From: Clostridiaceae bacterium | Lineage (GTDB): Bacteria; Bacillota; Clostridia; DSM-8532 | Direction: 5' to 3' | DNA: 57,909 nucleotides | Assembly: GCA_012728095.1 (NCBI GenBank) | Contig: JAAYFU010000055.1 | Span: 1-57,909, forward strand | Shown: piece by piece, positions 45,311 to 53,822 of the stretch | How positions within the stretch are numbered: position 1 is the first letter of the stretch | How the letters are laid out: the number at the start of each line of letters is the position of its first letter | The notes under the pieces: model-generated | What the model was told of the DNA's origin: nothing | Seen by the model: only the letters and a program-made list of their open reading frames with translations | The model's database searches: none | Program-made: the position numbers and the translations under genes

Positions 45311-45347
45311 CGCAGTTATTACATTTAAAGCCGCAGTTATTACATTT
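45311..45347 (+). promoter_or_regulatory. Twin direct repeats, probable LytTR (AgrA-type) binding site
   Basis: CGCAGTTATTACATTT occurs twice without mismatch (45311-45326 and 45332-45347), start-to-start distance 21 bases, exactly two helical turns. AgrA and other LytTR regulators bind two 9-bp direct repeats separated by about 12 bases with a central GTT; GCAGTTATT fits that pattern apart from a position or two. An AT-rich TATAGTATATATT (45369-45381) lies downstream as a possible -10 region. A TTGACA at 45299 also precedes the repeats. The encoded LytTR regulator is 1.3 kb downstream. Confidence 0.7.
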
Positions 45348-45478
45348 CATGACATAGCAATAATTAAATATAGTATATATTAATTTACGAGATTTAATTA
45401 AAACAAATCCTTTCAATATTTTACATAAGATTGCCGAAATCCGAACATTGTATACCAAGTAGTTTAATATACAAGAGA

Positions 45479-45527
45479 TATAATCACCGTACAATCTCTG
45501 CCCCCCATAGACTGTACGATGATTATA
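45479..45527. repeat. Inverted repeat in the agr leader
   Basis: TATAATCACCGTACA and TGTACGATGATTATA match as arms at 14 of 15 positions, 19 bases apart. No U-tract follows, so it is more likely a protein-binding palindrome or a leader stem than a terminator. Confidence 0.6.
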
Positions 45528-45556
45528 TAAACCTTATCTATTACTATCTTTCTTCA

Positions 45557-45606
45557 TTATTTAGAATTGGCGAAACAAATATACGCCAATTCTAAATAAG
45601 TTTTTT
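45557..45606 (+). terminator. Strong terminator hairpin upstream of agrB
   Basis: A perfect 16-bp stem TTATTTAGAATTGGCG/CGCCAATTCTAAATAA (45557-45572, 45584-45599), 11-nt loop, then G and six T. It ends only 65 bases before the agrB start. The right arm TTCTAAATAAG (45590-45600) is also perfectly complementary over 11 bases to CTTATTTAGAA at 45634-45644. Confidence 0.8.
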
Positions 45607-45671
45607 CCAAAATAAGCGATTTAATGCCGCATTCTTATTTAGAACCTAAAATCTCTGAAGAAGGTAGAAAT

Positions 45672-46256
45672 ATGTTACAAAGATTATCTGAACATTTAAC
45701 TGATCTTCTTTTAATAAAGGGTATCATAGACAGTGAAAACAGGGAGATATATACATATGGATTTGTGGCATTGTTTTCTACTGTAATTAATATGATAATC
45801 GTGCTTACAATAGGCATTGCAGCAGGCATAGCGCTTGAAAGCATATTTTTTGTACTTATGTTCGGCATCCTGAGAATGTATTGCGGCGGATACCATGCCG
45901 AAACTCATATTGAGTGCATACTTATTTTTACGGGTATTTATGGTACCGCAATGATTATAGCGCAGCTTTTGCCTGTTGAAGCCGGCGGTATTTTCTCAAT
46001 AATAGCAGGAACCATTTCTTTTGTGGTCATTATTTTTTTGGCTCCTATTGAACACAAAAACAAACCTTTCATAGATGATGAAGAAGCTAAATTCCGCAAA
46101 ATATCAAGAATTATTGCATCTATGGAGTTGATAAGCATTTATTTGATTACCGCGTTTTTCACAACGGCAATAAAAGCAGCAATTTTAATTGCGCTTGCTA
46201 TGCTTAGCGTAACCTTTATTCTTATTCTGGCTAAAGCAACAGAAAAAAGGGGGTGA
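45672..46256 (+). CDS. agrB: AgrB-type accessory gene regulator, autoinducer-processing protease
   Basis: Membrane cysteine peptidase that cuts the AgrD C-terminal tail and forms the (thio)lactone. The 194-residue protein has about five hydrophobic helices and the family core RMYCGGYHAETHIEC, giving catalytic His75 and Cys82 with the canonical seven-residue spacing. ATG at 45672 is preferred: it follows GAAGAAGGT and the product then begins MLQRLSEHLTDLL, as AgrB proteins do, whereas the upstream ATG at 45624 lacks a ribosome site. agrD starts 5 bases after the stop. Confidence 0.95.
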   Translation: MLQRLSEHLTDLLLIKGIIDSENREIYTYGFVALFSTVINMIIVLTIGIAAGIALESIFFVLMFGILRMYCGGYHAETHIECILIFTGIYGTAMIIAQLLPVEAGGIFSIIAGTISFVVIIFLAPIEHKNKPFIDDEEAKFRKISRIIASMELISIYLITAFFTTAIKAAILIALAMLSVTFILILAKATEKRG

Positions 46257-46261
46257 ATTAA

Positions 46262-46405
46262 ATGATCGGATTATTGGGTGCATTGTTGGGAAAAGCTATT
46301 GCAGCTTTGGCGTTTTCTACCGCTTTTTTAAGCAACTTTACCTGCTGTGTGGTTTTTGTTAATCAGCCGAAGGTACCTGAAAAAGTTAGAATGATGAAAC
46401 ACTAA
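46262..46405 (+). CDS. agrD: AgrD-type cyclic autoinducer propeptide
   Basis: A 47-residue ORF five bases after agrB. Layout fits AgrD in three parts: an amphipathic N-terminal helix (residues 1-24), a core TCCVVFV (27-33) and a charged tail NQPKVPEKVRMMKH. Clostridial AgrD tails typically read [HN]QPxxPE right after the ring, so the ring is predicted as Cys29 to Val33 (CVVFV), a five-residue thiolactone like the C. perfringens CLWFT peptide. A second Cys28 just before the ring is unusual and may be the exocyclic tail or an alternative ring residue. A ribosome site (AAAAAGGGGGTG) overlaps the end of agrB. Confidence 0.9.
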   Translation: MIGLLGALLGKAIAALAFSTAFLSNFTCCVVFVNQPKVPEKVRMMKH

Positions 46406-46437
46406 ACCCGTGACGATAATATAATGACAAAAAGAGT

Positions 46438-46473
46438 TCTCCAGTACTATCTCGTTGAGATATGGACTGGAGA
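46438..46473 (+). promoter_or_regulatory. Hairpin between agrD and the response regulator
   Basis: TCTCCAGT/ACTGGAGA (8 bp) encloses TATCTC/GAGATA (6 bp) with a 3-nt loop and a small internal loop. No U-tract follows. It may set the ratio of agrBD to regulator/kinase transcripts by partial termination or RNA processing. Confidence 0.5.
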
Positions 46474-46645
46474 TACTTATTTATACATATATGGAAATAT
46501 ATGAAGTTTATATTATATAATATATAGAAAGTAGGGAAAATATTTGAAAGAACGTAATGAATTCTGGTATGATAATCTAGTCGAAAAACATAATTTCTTA
46601 TTCAACACAAATACATCCATTGATACCATAAATTCGGTGAGCATT

Positions 46646-47374
46646 ATGTATATTGCCATATGTGATGATGACAAAAACTATCTGGATCTCTTTTTAAGGT
46701 ACATAAGAAATTACTTGGCCTTACTGGAAAACAGCTGTGCCGGTATAGCGGTGGACTGCTATACCAGTGGAGAAATGTTGGTTGAAGCATATAAATCCGG
46801 GAGAACATACGACTTGATATATTTGGATATAAAAATGAAGAAAGTTAGCGGATTCGATGCTGCAAAAATTATAAGAGAGTATGACAATAAAGCATTGATT
46901 GTATTTGTAACATCCCTTAAAGACTATATATTCAATAGCTTCGAATACCAACCGTTCTGGTTTCTGATAAAGCCTGTCAGCGAAGAAAAGTTTGGTTATG
47001 TGCTCAGGCAGGCAGTAGCGCAAATAAATGAGAAAAAGAATAAAAGATATTCTTTTTACATCAGGGAATACGGTTTAATGAGCATTGAAATAAACAAAAT
47101 AATGTATTTGGAAAGCGTTCTGCGAAAAGTCGTGCTTTATACGAGCAACCAGCAGTTTACATATTATGCGAATCTCAAGGAGGAGGAGGAGAAATTATCA
47201 AAATACAATTTCACCAGAATACACAAGGGCTATCTGGTCAATATGGAATACATACAAAGAATCAACAAATCAAATATCGTACTTAAAAACAACGTGGTCC
47301 TGCCCCTTAGCGAACACCGGCTGAAAACGGTATTCGACAGATTTACAAGTTATCTTGCGAGGTGCTCGGTATGA
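46646..47374 (+). CDS. LytTR-family response regulator (AgrA-like)
   Basis: The 242-residue regulator has a receiver domain (IAICDDDKN acidic pair, Asp61 in IYLDIKMKKVSG, Lys in FLIKPVSEE) and a C-terminal LytTR DNA-binding domain (about 140-238, YIREYGLMSIEINKIMYLES...RIHKGYLVNMEYIQRI). LytTR proteins bind paired direct repeats like those at 45311-45347. ATG at 46646 follows CGGTGAG and gives normal length; an in-frame TTG at 46544 would add 34 residues. The stop overlaps the kinase ATG (ATGA). Confidence 0.93.
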   Translation: MYIAICDDDKNYLDLFLRYIRNYLALLENSCAGIAVDCYTSGEMLVEAYKSGRTYDLIYLDIKMKKVSGFDAAKIIREYDNKALIVFVTSLKDYIFNSFEYQPFWFLIKPVSEEKFGYVLRQAVAQINEKKNKRYSFYIREYGLMSIEINKIMYLESVLRKVVLYTSNQQFTYYANLKEEEEKLSKYNFTRIHKGYLVNMEYIQRINKSNIVLKNNVVLPLSEHRLKTVFDRFTSYLARCSV

Positions 47375-48687
47375 TTATACATAGTGTGGCGTGGTATTTT
47401 ACAGAAGCTTTTTCATCCATATTTGAGATTATAATTATATTAACTTTCCTGGACGGATTTTTGGAAAAGAAAGAAGTTCCGCTGATAAGACAGGTAACTG
47501 TACTTATGGCTGCATTTATACAACTGGTTTTGATATGCTCGTTTTTATACAATATTCCAAACGCGCTTATAGTAAATTTTCTATTGGTATCAGTTTTAAT
47601 ATCCAAAACGCTTTTTAAAGGTAAGCTGGATACTCATATATTCACATGTGTTTTACTCCTGGCAATACTTGTGGTTACAGAGCTTGCTTCGGTCAGCGTG
47701 TTGATTTTGGGTCTGGATCTGGAAGCCGAAATATTCCGGAGCGATCCGTTATTCAGGCTTTTTGCGGTTACCATAAAAAACATCTTATCCTTTGTGGCAG
47801 TCAAAATTGTATGCATGTACAAAAAATCTTACGTGTCTGAAACCGGAAGGAAATATTTCTTTTTACTCCTGGCAATTCCTGTTATAAGTATAGTTGTTGC
47901 CATGATAATACTTGATCTTGTGGTTAAGTACAGAGTTACCGATACCTTGTTCGTTTTGATTGCGTACATATGCCTGATGTATGTTAATGCAATTGTTTTC
48001 AGTATTTATGAAATGATATTGGACCAGCTGGAAAAAAACTATAATTACAGGTTAATTGAAAAACAACTGGAATTGCAGCTTAATCACTACAATAAGCTTG
48101 CTGAGAACCGTGAAGTGCTTTCCGAAGTGATACATGACTTTAAAAATCACTTAAACTGTATTTATAATCTCTATAAATATGATAAGAAAAATGAATTGGG
48201 CAATTATATCAAAAATCTTATCAACATCACGGATACTGAAAAAGTAATAGATACCGGGAATCCTGTTATCGATGCGGTGTTGAGTGAAAAAGTCAATATA
48301 GCCGATAAAATGGGAATTAAGTTTGAGCGGGAGCTTTATTTGCCGTCAAATATAGAAATAAAACACACAGACCTGTGTGTAGTTCTTGGCAATTCACTGG
48401 ACAATGCAATTGAGGCCTGCAAACGAATAACTGACAGTTCCATGCCTAAGGAAATCAAGCTCTATATGAATTATCGCGATAAATACATGATAATTGTTGT
48501 TACAAATACATGCGACAAACCTCCGGTAAAAATGGGAAAGTTCTATAAATCCACCAAACCTTCGCCTGAACTTCACGGGCTTGGGCTGCAAAGCATAGAC
48601 AGAACCGTAAAGAAATACAACGGCAATATGGTGATAAAATATGAAAATAATGTATTCGAACTGGAAATAGTAATGTCTACTGCTTAG
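47371..48687 (+). CDS. AgrC-type GHKL sensor histidine kinase
   Basis: Receptor for the cyclic peptide. Six or seven hydrophobic helices fill residues 1-205, followed by a dimerisation helix with phospho-acceptor His255 in EVIHDFKNHLNCIYNL (HPK10 H-box) and a GHKL ATPase domain (N-box Asn341 in LGNSLDNAIEAC; G-box HGLGLQSIDRTVKKY). The 438-residue protein starts at ATG 47371, coupled to the regulator by ATGA with GAGGTG upstream; GTG at 47362 is an alternative. Gene order B-D-A-C differs from staphylococcal B-D-C-A. The 3' end overlaps the convergent ATPase gene by 11 bases. Confidence 0.94.
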   Translation: MIIHSVAWYFTEAFSSIFEIIIILTFLDGFLEKKEVPLIRQVTVLMAAFIQLVLICSFLYNIPNALIVNFLLVSVLISKTLFKGKLDTHIFTCVLLLAILVVTELASVSVLILGLDLEAEIFRSDPLFRLFAVTIKNILSFVAVKIVCMYKKSYVSETGRKYFFLLLAIPVISIVVAMIILDLVVKYRVTDTLFVLIAYICLMYVNAIVFSIYEMILDQLEKNYNYRLIEKQLELQLNHYNKLAENREVLSEVIHDFKNHLNCIYNLYKYDKKNELGNYIKNLINITDTEKVIDTGNPVIDAVLSEKVNIADKMGIKFERELYLPSNIEIKHTDLCVVLGNSLDNAIEACKRITDSSMPKEIKLYMNYRDKYMIIVVTNTCDKPPVKMGKFYKSTKPSPELHGLGLQSIDRTVKKYNGNMVIKYENNVFELEIVMSTA

Positions 48688-49780
48688 CATAGGTTAATAT
48701 CCTATCGGTCAGGTTTTCACGAGCAAGAGTCAATTGGTCGAAATCTATGTTTTTAATATAATACTTTTCTAACTTATCATGATACGATTTTGCCATAGTT
48801 ATGGATTCTACGGCCTTCTGGATAAGGGTATCGGTAAAGTGTTTGTTAAAGTCAAGTTGGGGCTTAAAATCAGTTATAATATCGTGGCTTAGAAATTCAT
48901 CCATATAATATGTGGTTACGTTTTCACTGTTTATTTCACTGATATCATGGTATTCGTTGGCGGTAACAACCGATATTTTAAGTTCCGGCAATACAATATG
49001 CTCAATCCTGTCAGGCGACATGGGACAACAGTATGCCTCGGTAAAAAAGCCCTTTTTTACCGCTTCATCCTTGATACATTTAAGCACGTTAGCGGTGTTG
49101 TATCCGGTCGGAGCGTATAATCGGATTACTTGATGCTCTGCGCAAAGACTGTCCAGGTAATTCGACAGCCCATTTGGAGTAATTGCGCCTGCAAAAAGAA
49201 ACCTCTGTTTTCCTGGTATTCCGTAAGGAGGACTTGTTCCAAAAAGCTTTGTATTAAGATCATGTATAAAAATTGTCTCTTTTCCTCTGTCCAGGGCAAG
49301 TTCAAGAATTTTTTCAGTATCGGTCTTAAGCTCATAAGCGGCTCTTAAATAGCGATAAGCTCTTTCAAAACAGTCTTTTTTTTTCTTGCTGGTTTCAAAT
49401 ATTATATCTCTTGCTTCAATTATTCTTTCATCATTCAAGAATACCCCCAAATTTATGATTTCATCGATGGCTCCGGGGTACAATGGGTCTACCACATGAG
49501 GCGCGGTACCGTCAATGACCGCAATTTTAAGCCTTGGGATAACAATCCCGTCCAGGCTGTTATTATCACTGGAACAATGCATGAATTCAATATCATAACC
49601 CAGCTTAGCCAACTTTAGCCCGACTTTTTTCATTATGGTGCTTTTTCCGGTACCGGGTCCGCCTTTTAAGATAAAAATACGGTTTGCTTTTTCAGGGTCT
49701 ATTATATATCCATAATAGCTGTAAAAGCCAAAGGGGGTATTGCCGCCGGGAAACATATGCCTGATTTTGCCTTTTGTCAT
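48677..49780 (-). CDS. P-loop ATPase, PRK06851-like, function unknown
   Basis: The 367-residue cytoplasmic protein has Walker A in FILKGGPGTGKSTIMKKVG near the N-terminus and a second nucleotide-like segment near residue 200 (RFLFAGAITPNGLSNYLDSL), suggesting two related halves. I recognise the family from Firmicute genomes (PRK06851) but know no established function. ATG at 49780 follows GAGG; TTG at 49789 is too close to it. It runs convergently into agrC with an 11-base tail overlap and diverges from purL. Confidence 0.8.
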   Translation of the reverse strand: MTKGKIRHMFPGGNTPFGFYSYYGYIIDPEKANRIFILKGGPGTGKSTIMKKVGLKLAKLGYDIEFMHCSSDNNSLDGIVIPRLKIAVIDGTAPHVVDPLYPGAIDEIINLGVFLNDERIIEARDIIFETSKKKKDCFERAYRYLRAAYELKTDTEKILELALDRGKETIFIHDLNTKLFGTSPPYGIPGKQRFLFAGAITPNGLSNYLDSLCAEHQVIRLYAPTGYNTANVLKCIKDEAVKKGFFTEAYCCPMSPDRIEHIVLPELKISVVTANEYHDISEINSENVTTYYMDEFLSHDIITDFKPQLDFNKHFTDTLIQKAVESITMAKSYHDKLEKYYIKNIDFDQLTLARENLTDRILTYAKQ

Positions 49781-49996
49781 AAATATCAACCTCAGCTTAA
49801 GAATTTCGTCTTATAGTGTATTCATTGTTCCGGTCGCTTATTACACGTTTTTGTATGAGTAAAAAGTTACAACCTGTTTGAATGTACCGGCAAATCTCTT
49901 TGTATGTTTAAAAGCTTTTTTTAGAACTGAAAATACATTATAATTAACACATACTGAATAATTCATAAAAAATGTGTGAGAGGAATGGACGATTAG

Positions 49997-52900
49997 ATGG
50001 CGGTAAGAAGGGTGTACGTTGAAAAAAAACAAGGTTTTGATGTAGAAGCTTTAAAGCTTTATACTGAGTTTACCGAGAATTTGCTTGTCAAAGGACTTAC
50101 TAAGGTCAGAATTATTCATCGATACGATATAGAGGGTATAACCGACAGAGATTACGAAGAGGCTAAAAGAACTGTATTTTCGGTACCGCCGGTAGATAAT
50201 GTATATGAAGAAACCCTCGATCTTCCTAAAACAGACAGGGTTTTTGCCGTAGAATATTTGCCCGGCCAATACGATCAAAGAGCCGATTCGGCAGCCCAGT
50301 GCATCCAATTCATAACACACGGGGAAAGACCCGATATCAAAGTGGCAAAGCTTATAGTCTTATCAGGTGAAATATCAGATTCCGATTATCAAAAAGTAAT
50401 TAATTATATCATAAATCCTATTGAAACCCGTCAGGCTTCACTGGAAAAGCCTGAGACACTGAAGGACGATTATCCTGTTCCGGAGGATGTAAAAACAGTA
50501 AAGAACTTTATTCAAATGTCCGCAGATGAATTAAAGGCATTCATGGTTGAGATGGGTTTTGCCATGTCTTTTGATGATTTGGTCTTTTGCCAGGAATATT
50601 TCAGGGATGTGGAAAAACGAGACCCGACCATAACTGAGCTTCGGGTAATAGACACTTACTGGTCTGACCATTGCAGGCATACCACCTTCTTAACCGTACT
50701 GGAAGACATTGAATTCGAATCAAACCCAATTGCTCAGAAAACAAAAGAGGTTTACGAGAATTATATTGAGATAAGGAATAAAGTGTATGAAAAGACCGAG
50801 AAGGATATTACCCTGATGGACATTGCCACCATTGCCATGAAGTACCTGAAAAAAACCGGTGACCTGGATAACCTTGATCAATCGGAAGAAATCAACGCAT
50901 GCAGTATCGTGGTAAAAGCAATAGTCGATGATAAACCCGAAGAATGGCTGGTAATGTTCAAAAATGAGACACATAACCATCCTACTGAAATCGAGCCTTT
51001 CGGTGGAGCGGCCACATGCCTGGGAGGAGCTATCCGGGATCCACTGTCGGGACGTTCTTATGTTTACCAGGCAATGCGGGTAACCGGTTCGGGAGATCCC
51101 AGGACTCCCCTTGACAAAACCTTACCCGGCAAACTTCCCCAGAGGGTTATTACCACAAAAGCAGCACAGGGATATAGCTCCTATGGAAATCAGATCGGCC
51201 TTGCCACAGGTATGGTAGCCGAGATTTACCATGAGGATTATGTCGCGAAAAGAATGGAAATCGGAGCGGTAGTAGGCGCCGCCCCCAGAAATTATATCGT
51301 GAGAAAAACTCCGGAACCCGGGGATATAATAATACTGTTGGGAGGCCGTACAGGCAGGGATGGCTGCGGCGGAGCCACCGGTTCATCAAAAGAGCATACT
51401 GTAGATTCCCTTACGACATGCGGCGCAGAAGTTCAAAAGGGTAATCCTCCCACCGAGAGAAAAATACAGCGCCTTTTCAGGAAGCCTGCTGTAACCAGGA
51501 TGATTAAAAAGTGCAACGACTTCGGCGCCGGGGGAGTTTCGGTAGCAATAGGCGAACTTGCGGACAGCATTTCGATTAACCTGGACGCCATCCTGAAAAA
51601 ATATGAAGGTCTGGATGGCACAGAACTGGCTATATCCGAATCCCAGGAAAGAATGGCGGTTGTAGTGGCTCCTGAAAACGCGGGGAAATTCATTGAGGAA
51701 GCCCGAAAAGAAAATCTTGAGGCTACAATGGTCGCAGTCGTTGATGATTCCGGACGACTGCGTATGAGCTGGCGGGGCAAAACCATAGTTGATTTAAGCC
51801 GTGATTTTCTCAGTACAAATGGCGTAAAACAAAGCGCAAATGTGAAGGTAAAGGGAGCGGAACTTTCGGAAAGTCCTATAGAGACTTTGGATCCATCGGT
51901 AGAAAAGTACAGGAATGACCCATTGCAGGCCTGGACAAAAAACCTGGAAAGACTGAATGTATGCAGTCAAAAAGGTTTGGTGGAATGCTTTGACAGCACA
52001 ATTGGCGCGGGTACGGTCCTGATGCCCTTCGGAGGCAAATATCAGCTTACGCCTGCTGAAGGTATGGTTGCGAAGCTTCCTGTCGAAACCGGGAAAACCA
52101 CGACCGGCACGATAATGACATTCGGCTTTAACCCTGTAATATCCAAATGGAGCCCGTTCCACGGTGCAGTTTATGCCGTGGTGGAATCCCTTGCACGCCT
52201 TGTTGCAATCGGAGGGAATTATAAACAGGCAAGATTGACTTTACAGGAGTATTTTGAAAAGTTAGGCACCAATCCTGAAAAATGGGGAAAGCCTTTATCG
52301 GCGCTTTTGGGAGCTTTTTATACGCAAACCCGGCTTAAGGTAGCTGCCATAGGCGGAAAGGACAGTATGTCGGGAACCTTCGGCGATATGAATGTACCAC
52401 CCACACTGGTTTCATTTGCCCTGGCTCCTGTCAATGTTACAAGGGTCATTTCACCCGAATTCAAAAAGACAGGAACCAGCCTGGTGCTTCTTTCTATTCA
52501 TAAGGATGAATTGCTCCTTCCGGATTTTAATGAACTGGAAAAAACATATACAAGGATTAATGCCCTGATTAAAGACAAAGTGATTATTTCGGCATCTGCA
52601 TTGAAGGTGGGCGGCCTGGCGGAGGCCATCTGCAAAATGAGTTTTGGAAACGGCATAGGAGTAAAACTGGAGGAGCTTGGTTTTGATCGTTTGTTTAAGC
52701 TTGATTATGGCGCCATTTTGGTGGAAGTTGATACAGGATATGACCCCTCTGATATTTTTGATGGTTTAAACTATACCAGGGTAGGAGAAACCATATCAGA
52801 GCCTGTCATAATAACTGCAGACGGCATTGTTTCCCTTAAGGATCTTCAGACAGCCTGGGAGAGTACACTTGAAAGTATATTCCCCACAAAAACAGACGGA

Positions 52901-53767
52901 GATGTAAGCAAGGTAAAAACCATTAACTATACCCAGGGGAAAAAGTATAGAAAAGGAATCCATATAGCAAGGCCTAGAGTATTTATACCGGTATTCCCGG
53001 GCACAAACTGCGAATACGATGTTAAGCGTAAATTTGAAGCTGCAGGAGCCATAACCGAAGTTATGGTGCTTAATAATCTTACGCCGAAAGAGATAGAGGA
53101 TTCTGTCAGACAAATGAAAAAGAGTATAGATGAGTGTAATATAATAATGATTCCCGGCGGATTCAGCGCGGGGGATGAGCCGGAAGGTTCAGGAAAATTC
53201 ATCGCTACCGTATTCAGAAATCCTTATCTCACAGAAGCTGTCATGAATCTTCTCAATAACAGGGACGGTCTTATACTGGGAATTTGTAACGGTTTTCAGG
53301 CTCTTGTCAAATTAGGGCTCCTTCCCTATGGAGAAATCAGGCCTTTGGATGAGACATGTCCCACCTTGACATTTAATACCATTGGGCGCCATGTATCTTT
53401 AATGGTCAACACAAGAGTTGCCTCCAATCTATCGCCCTGGCTGTCCAAAGTTAAGGTCGGTGACATTTACACTGTGGCAGTTTCCCATGGTGAGGGAAGA
53501 TTTGTCGCCAATCCTTCCGTTTTGGAGGAGTTGGAGAGAAACGGGCAGATTGCGACGCAGTATGTGGATCATGAAGGCAATCCCACTATGGATATCAGGT
53601 ATAACCCCAACGGTTCAATGCTCGCAATTGAGGGGATAACCAGCAAGGATGGACGAATTTTCGGGAAGATGGCGCATGATGAGCGTTACACTTCCAACAC
53701 AACTATAAACATACCGGGGAATAAAGATCAGAAAATATTCGAATCAGGTGTTGAATACTTCCTGTAA
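49997..53767 (+). CDS. purL: Phosphoribosylformylglycinamidine synthase, fused PurL-PurQ
   Basis: Converts FGAR, glutamine and ATP to FGAM in purine synthesis. The 1256-residue single chain contains an N-terminal PurS-like part, two AIRS-type ATP domains (NETHNHPTEIEPFGGAATCLGGAIRDPLSGR; later SKWSPFHGAVYAVVESLARLVAIGG, GGKDSMSGTF) and a C-terminal class-I amidotransferase with Cys1097 (GICNGFQALVKLG), His1165 and Glu1167 (SHGEGRF). This large form replaces separate purS-purQ-purL genes. ATG at 49997. purC lies 46 kb away in the his operon, so pur genes are scattered. Confidence 0.96.
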   Translation: MAVRRVYVEKKQGFDVEALKLYTEFTENLLVKGLTKVRIIHRYDIEGITDRDYEEAKRTVFSVPPVDNVYEETLDLPKTDRVFAVEYLPGQYDQRADSAAQCIQFITHGERPDIKVAKLIVLSGEISDSDYQKVINYIINPIETRQASLEKPETLKDDYPVPEDVKTVKNFIQMSADELKAFMVEMGFAMSFDDLVFCQEYFRDVEKRDPTITELRVIDTYWSDHCRHTTFLTVLEDIEFESNPIAQKTKEVYENYIEIRNKVYEKTEKDITLMDIATIAMKYLKKTGDLDNLDQSEEINACSIVVKAIVDDKPEEWLVMFKNETHNHPTEIEPFGGAATCLGGAIRDPLSGRSYVYQAMRVTGSGDPRTPLDKTLPGKLPQRVITTKAAQGYSSYGNQIGLATGMVAEIYHEDYVAKRMEIGAVVGAAPRNYIVRKTPEPGDIIILLGGRTGRDGCGGATGSSKEHTVDSLTTCGAEVQKGNPPTERKIQRLFRKPAVTRMIKKCNDFGAGGVSVAIGELADSISINLDAILKKYEGLDGTELAISESQERMAVVVAPENAGKFIEEARKENLEATMVAVVDDSGRLRMSWRGKTIVDLSRDFLSTNGVKQSANVKVKGAELSESPIETLDPSVEKYRNDPLQAWTKNLERLNVCSQKGLVECFDSTIGAGTVLMPFGGKYQLTPAEGMVAKLPVETGKTTTGTIMTFGFNPVISKWSPFHGAVYAVVESLARLVAIGGNYKQARLTLQEYFEKLGTNPEKWGKPLSALLGAFYTQTRLKVAAIGGKDSMSGTFGDMNVPPTLVSFALAPVNVTRVISPEFKKTGTSLVLLSIHKDELLLPDFNELEKTYTRINALIKDKVIISASALKVGGLAEAICKMSFGNGIGVKLEELGFDRLFKLDYGAILVEVDTGYDPSDIFDGLNYTRVGETISEPVIITADGIVSLKDLQTAWESTLESIFPTKTDGDVSKVKTINYTQGKKYRKGIHIARPRVFIPVFPGTNCEYDVKRKFEAAGAITEVMVLNNLTPKEIEDSVRQMKKSIDECNIIMIPGGFSAGDEPEGSGKFIATVFRNPYLTEAVMNLLNNRDGLILGICNGFQALVKLGLLPYGEIRPLDETCPTLTFNTIGRHVSLMVNTRVASNLSPWLSKVKVGDIYTVAVSHGEGRFVANPSVLEELERNGQIATQYVDHEGNPTMDIRYNPNGSMLAIEGITSKDGRIFGKMAHDERYTSNTTINIPGNKDQKIFESGVEYFL

Positions 53768-53822
53768 AAAATGTTCTCTCATAACTTAGTCTTGGGCCAG
53801 AATACCATATATCAGAATATCA

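Larger units (their letters stand above)
45385..45606 (+). ncRNA. Candidate agr leader RNA or small RNA ending at a terminator
   Basis: A transcript from the LytTR-site promoter would run about 220 bases through non-coding DNA (no ORF with a ribosome site) and stop at the hairpin 45557-45606. It includes a 15-bp inverted repeat with one mismatch (45479-45493 against 45513-45527) around a CCCCCC loop. It could be an attenuated agrBD leader or a stand-alone agr-controlled RNA. Transcription is not shown by sequence. Confidence 0.4.

Noticed and set aside
45246..45494. Minus-strand ORF of 82 codons in the agr leader, with CNNCGFKCNNC
   Set aside because: The Cys pattern is only the reverse reading of the two direct repeats. 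There is no ribosome site and the ORF runs through the htrA terminator.
45250..45530. CRISPR array or phage attachment site at the agr repeats
   Set aside because: Only two repeat units with a 5-base gap and no integrase or cas gene nearby.
46544..46645. Upstream TTG start of the LytTR regulator
   Set aside because: It would add 34 non-conserved residues; ATG 46646 has a better ribosome site and gives normal family length.
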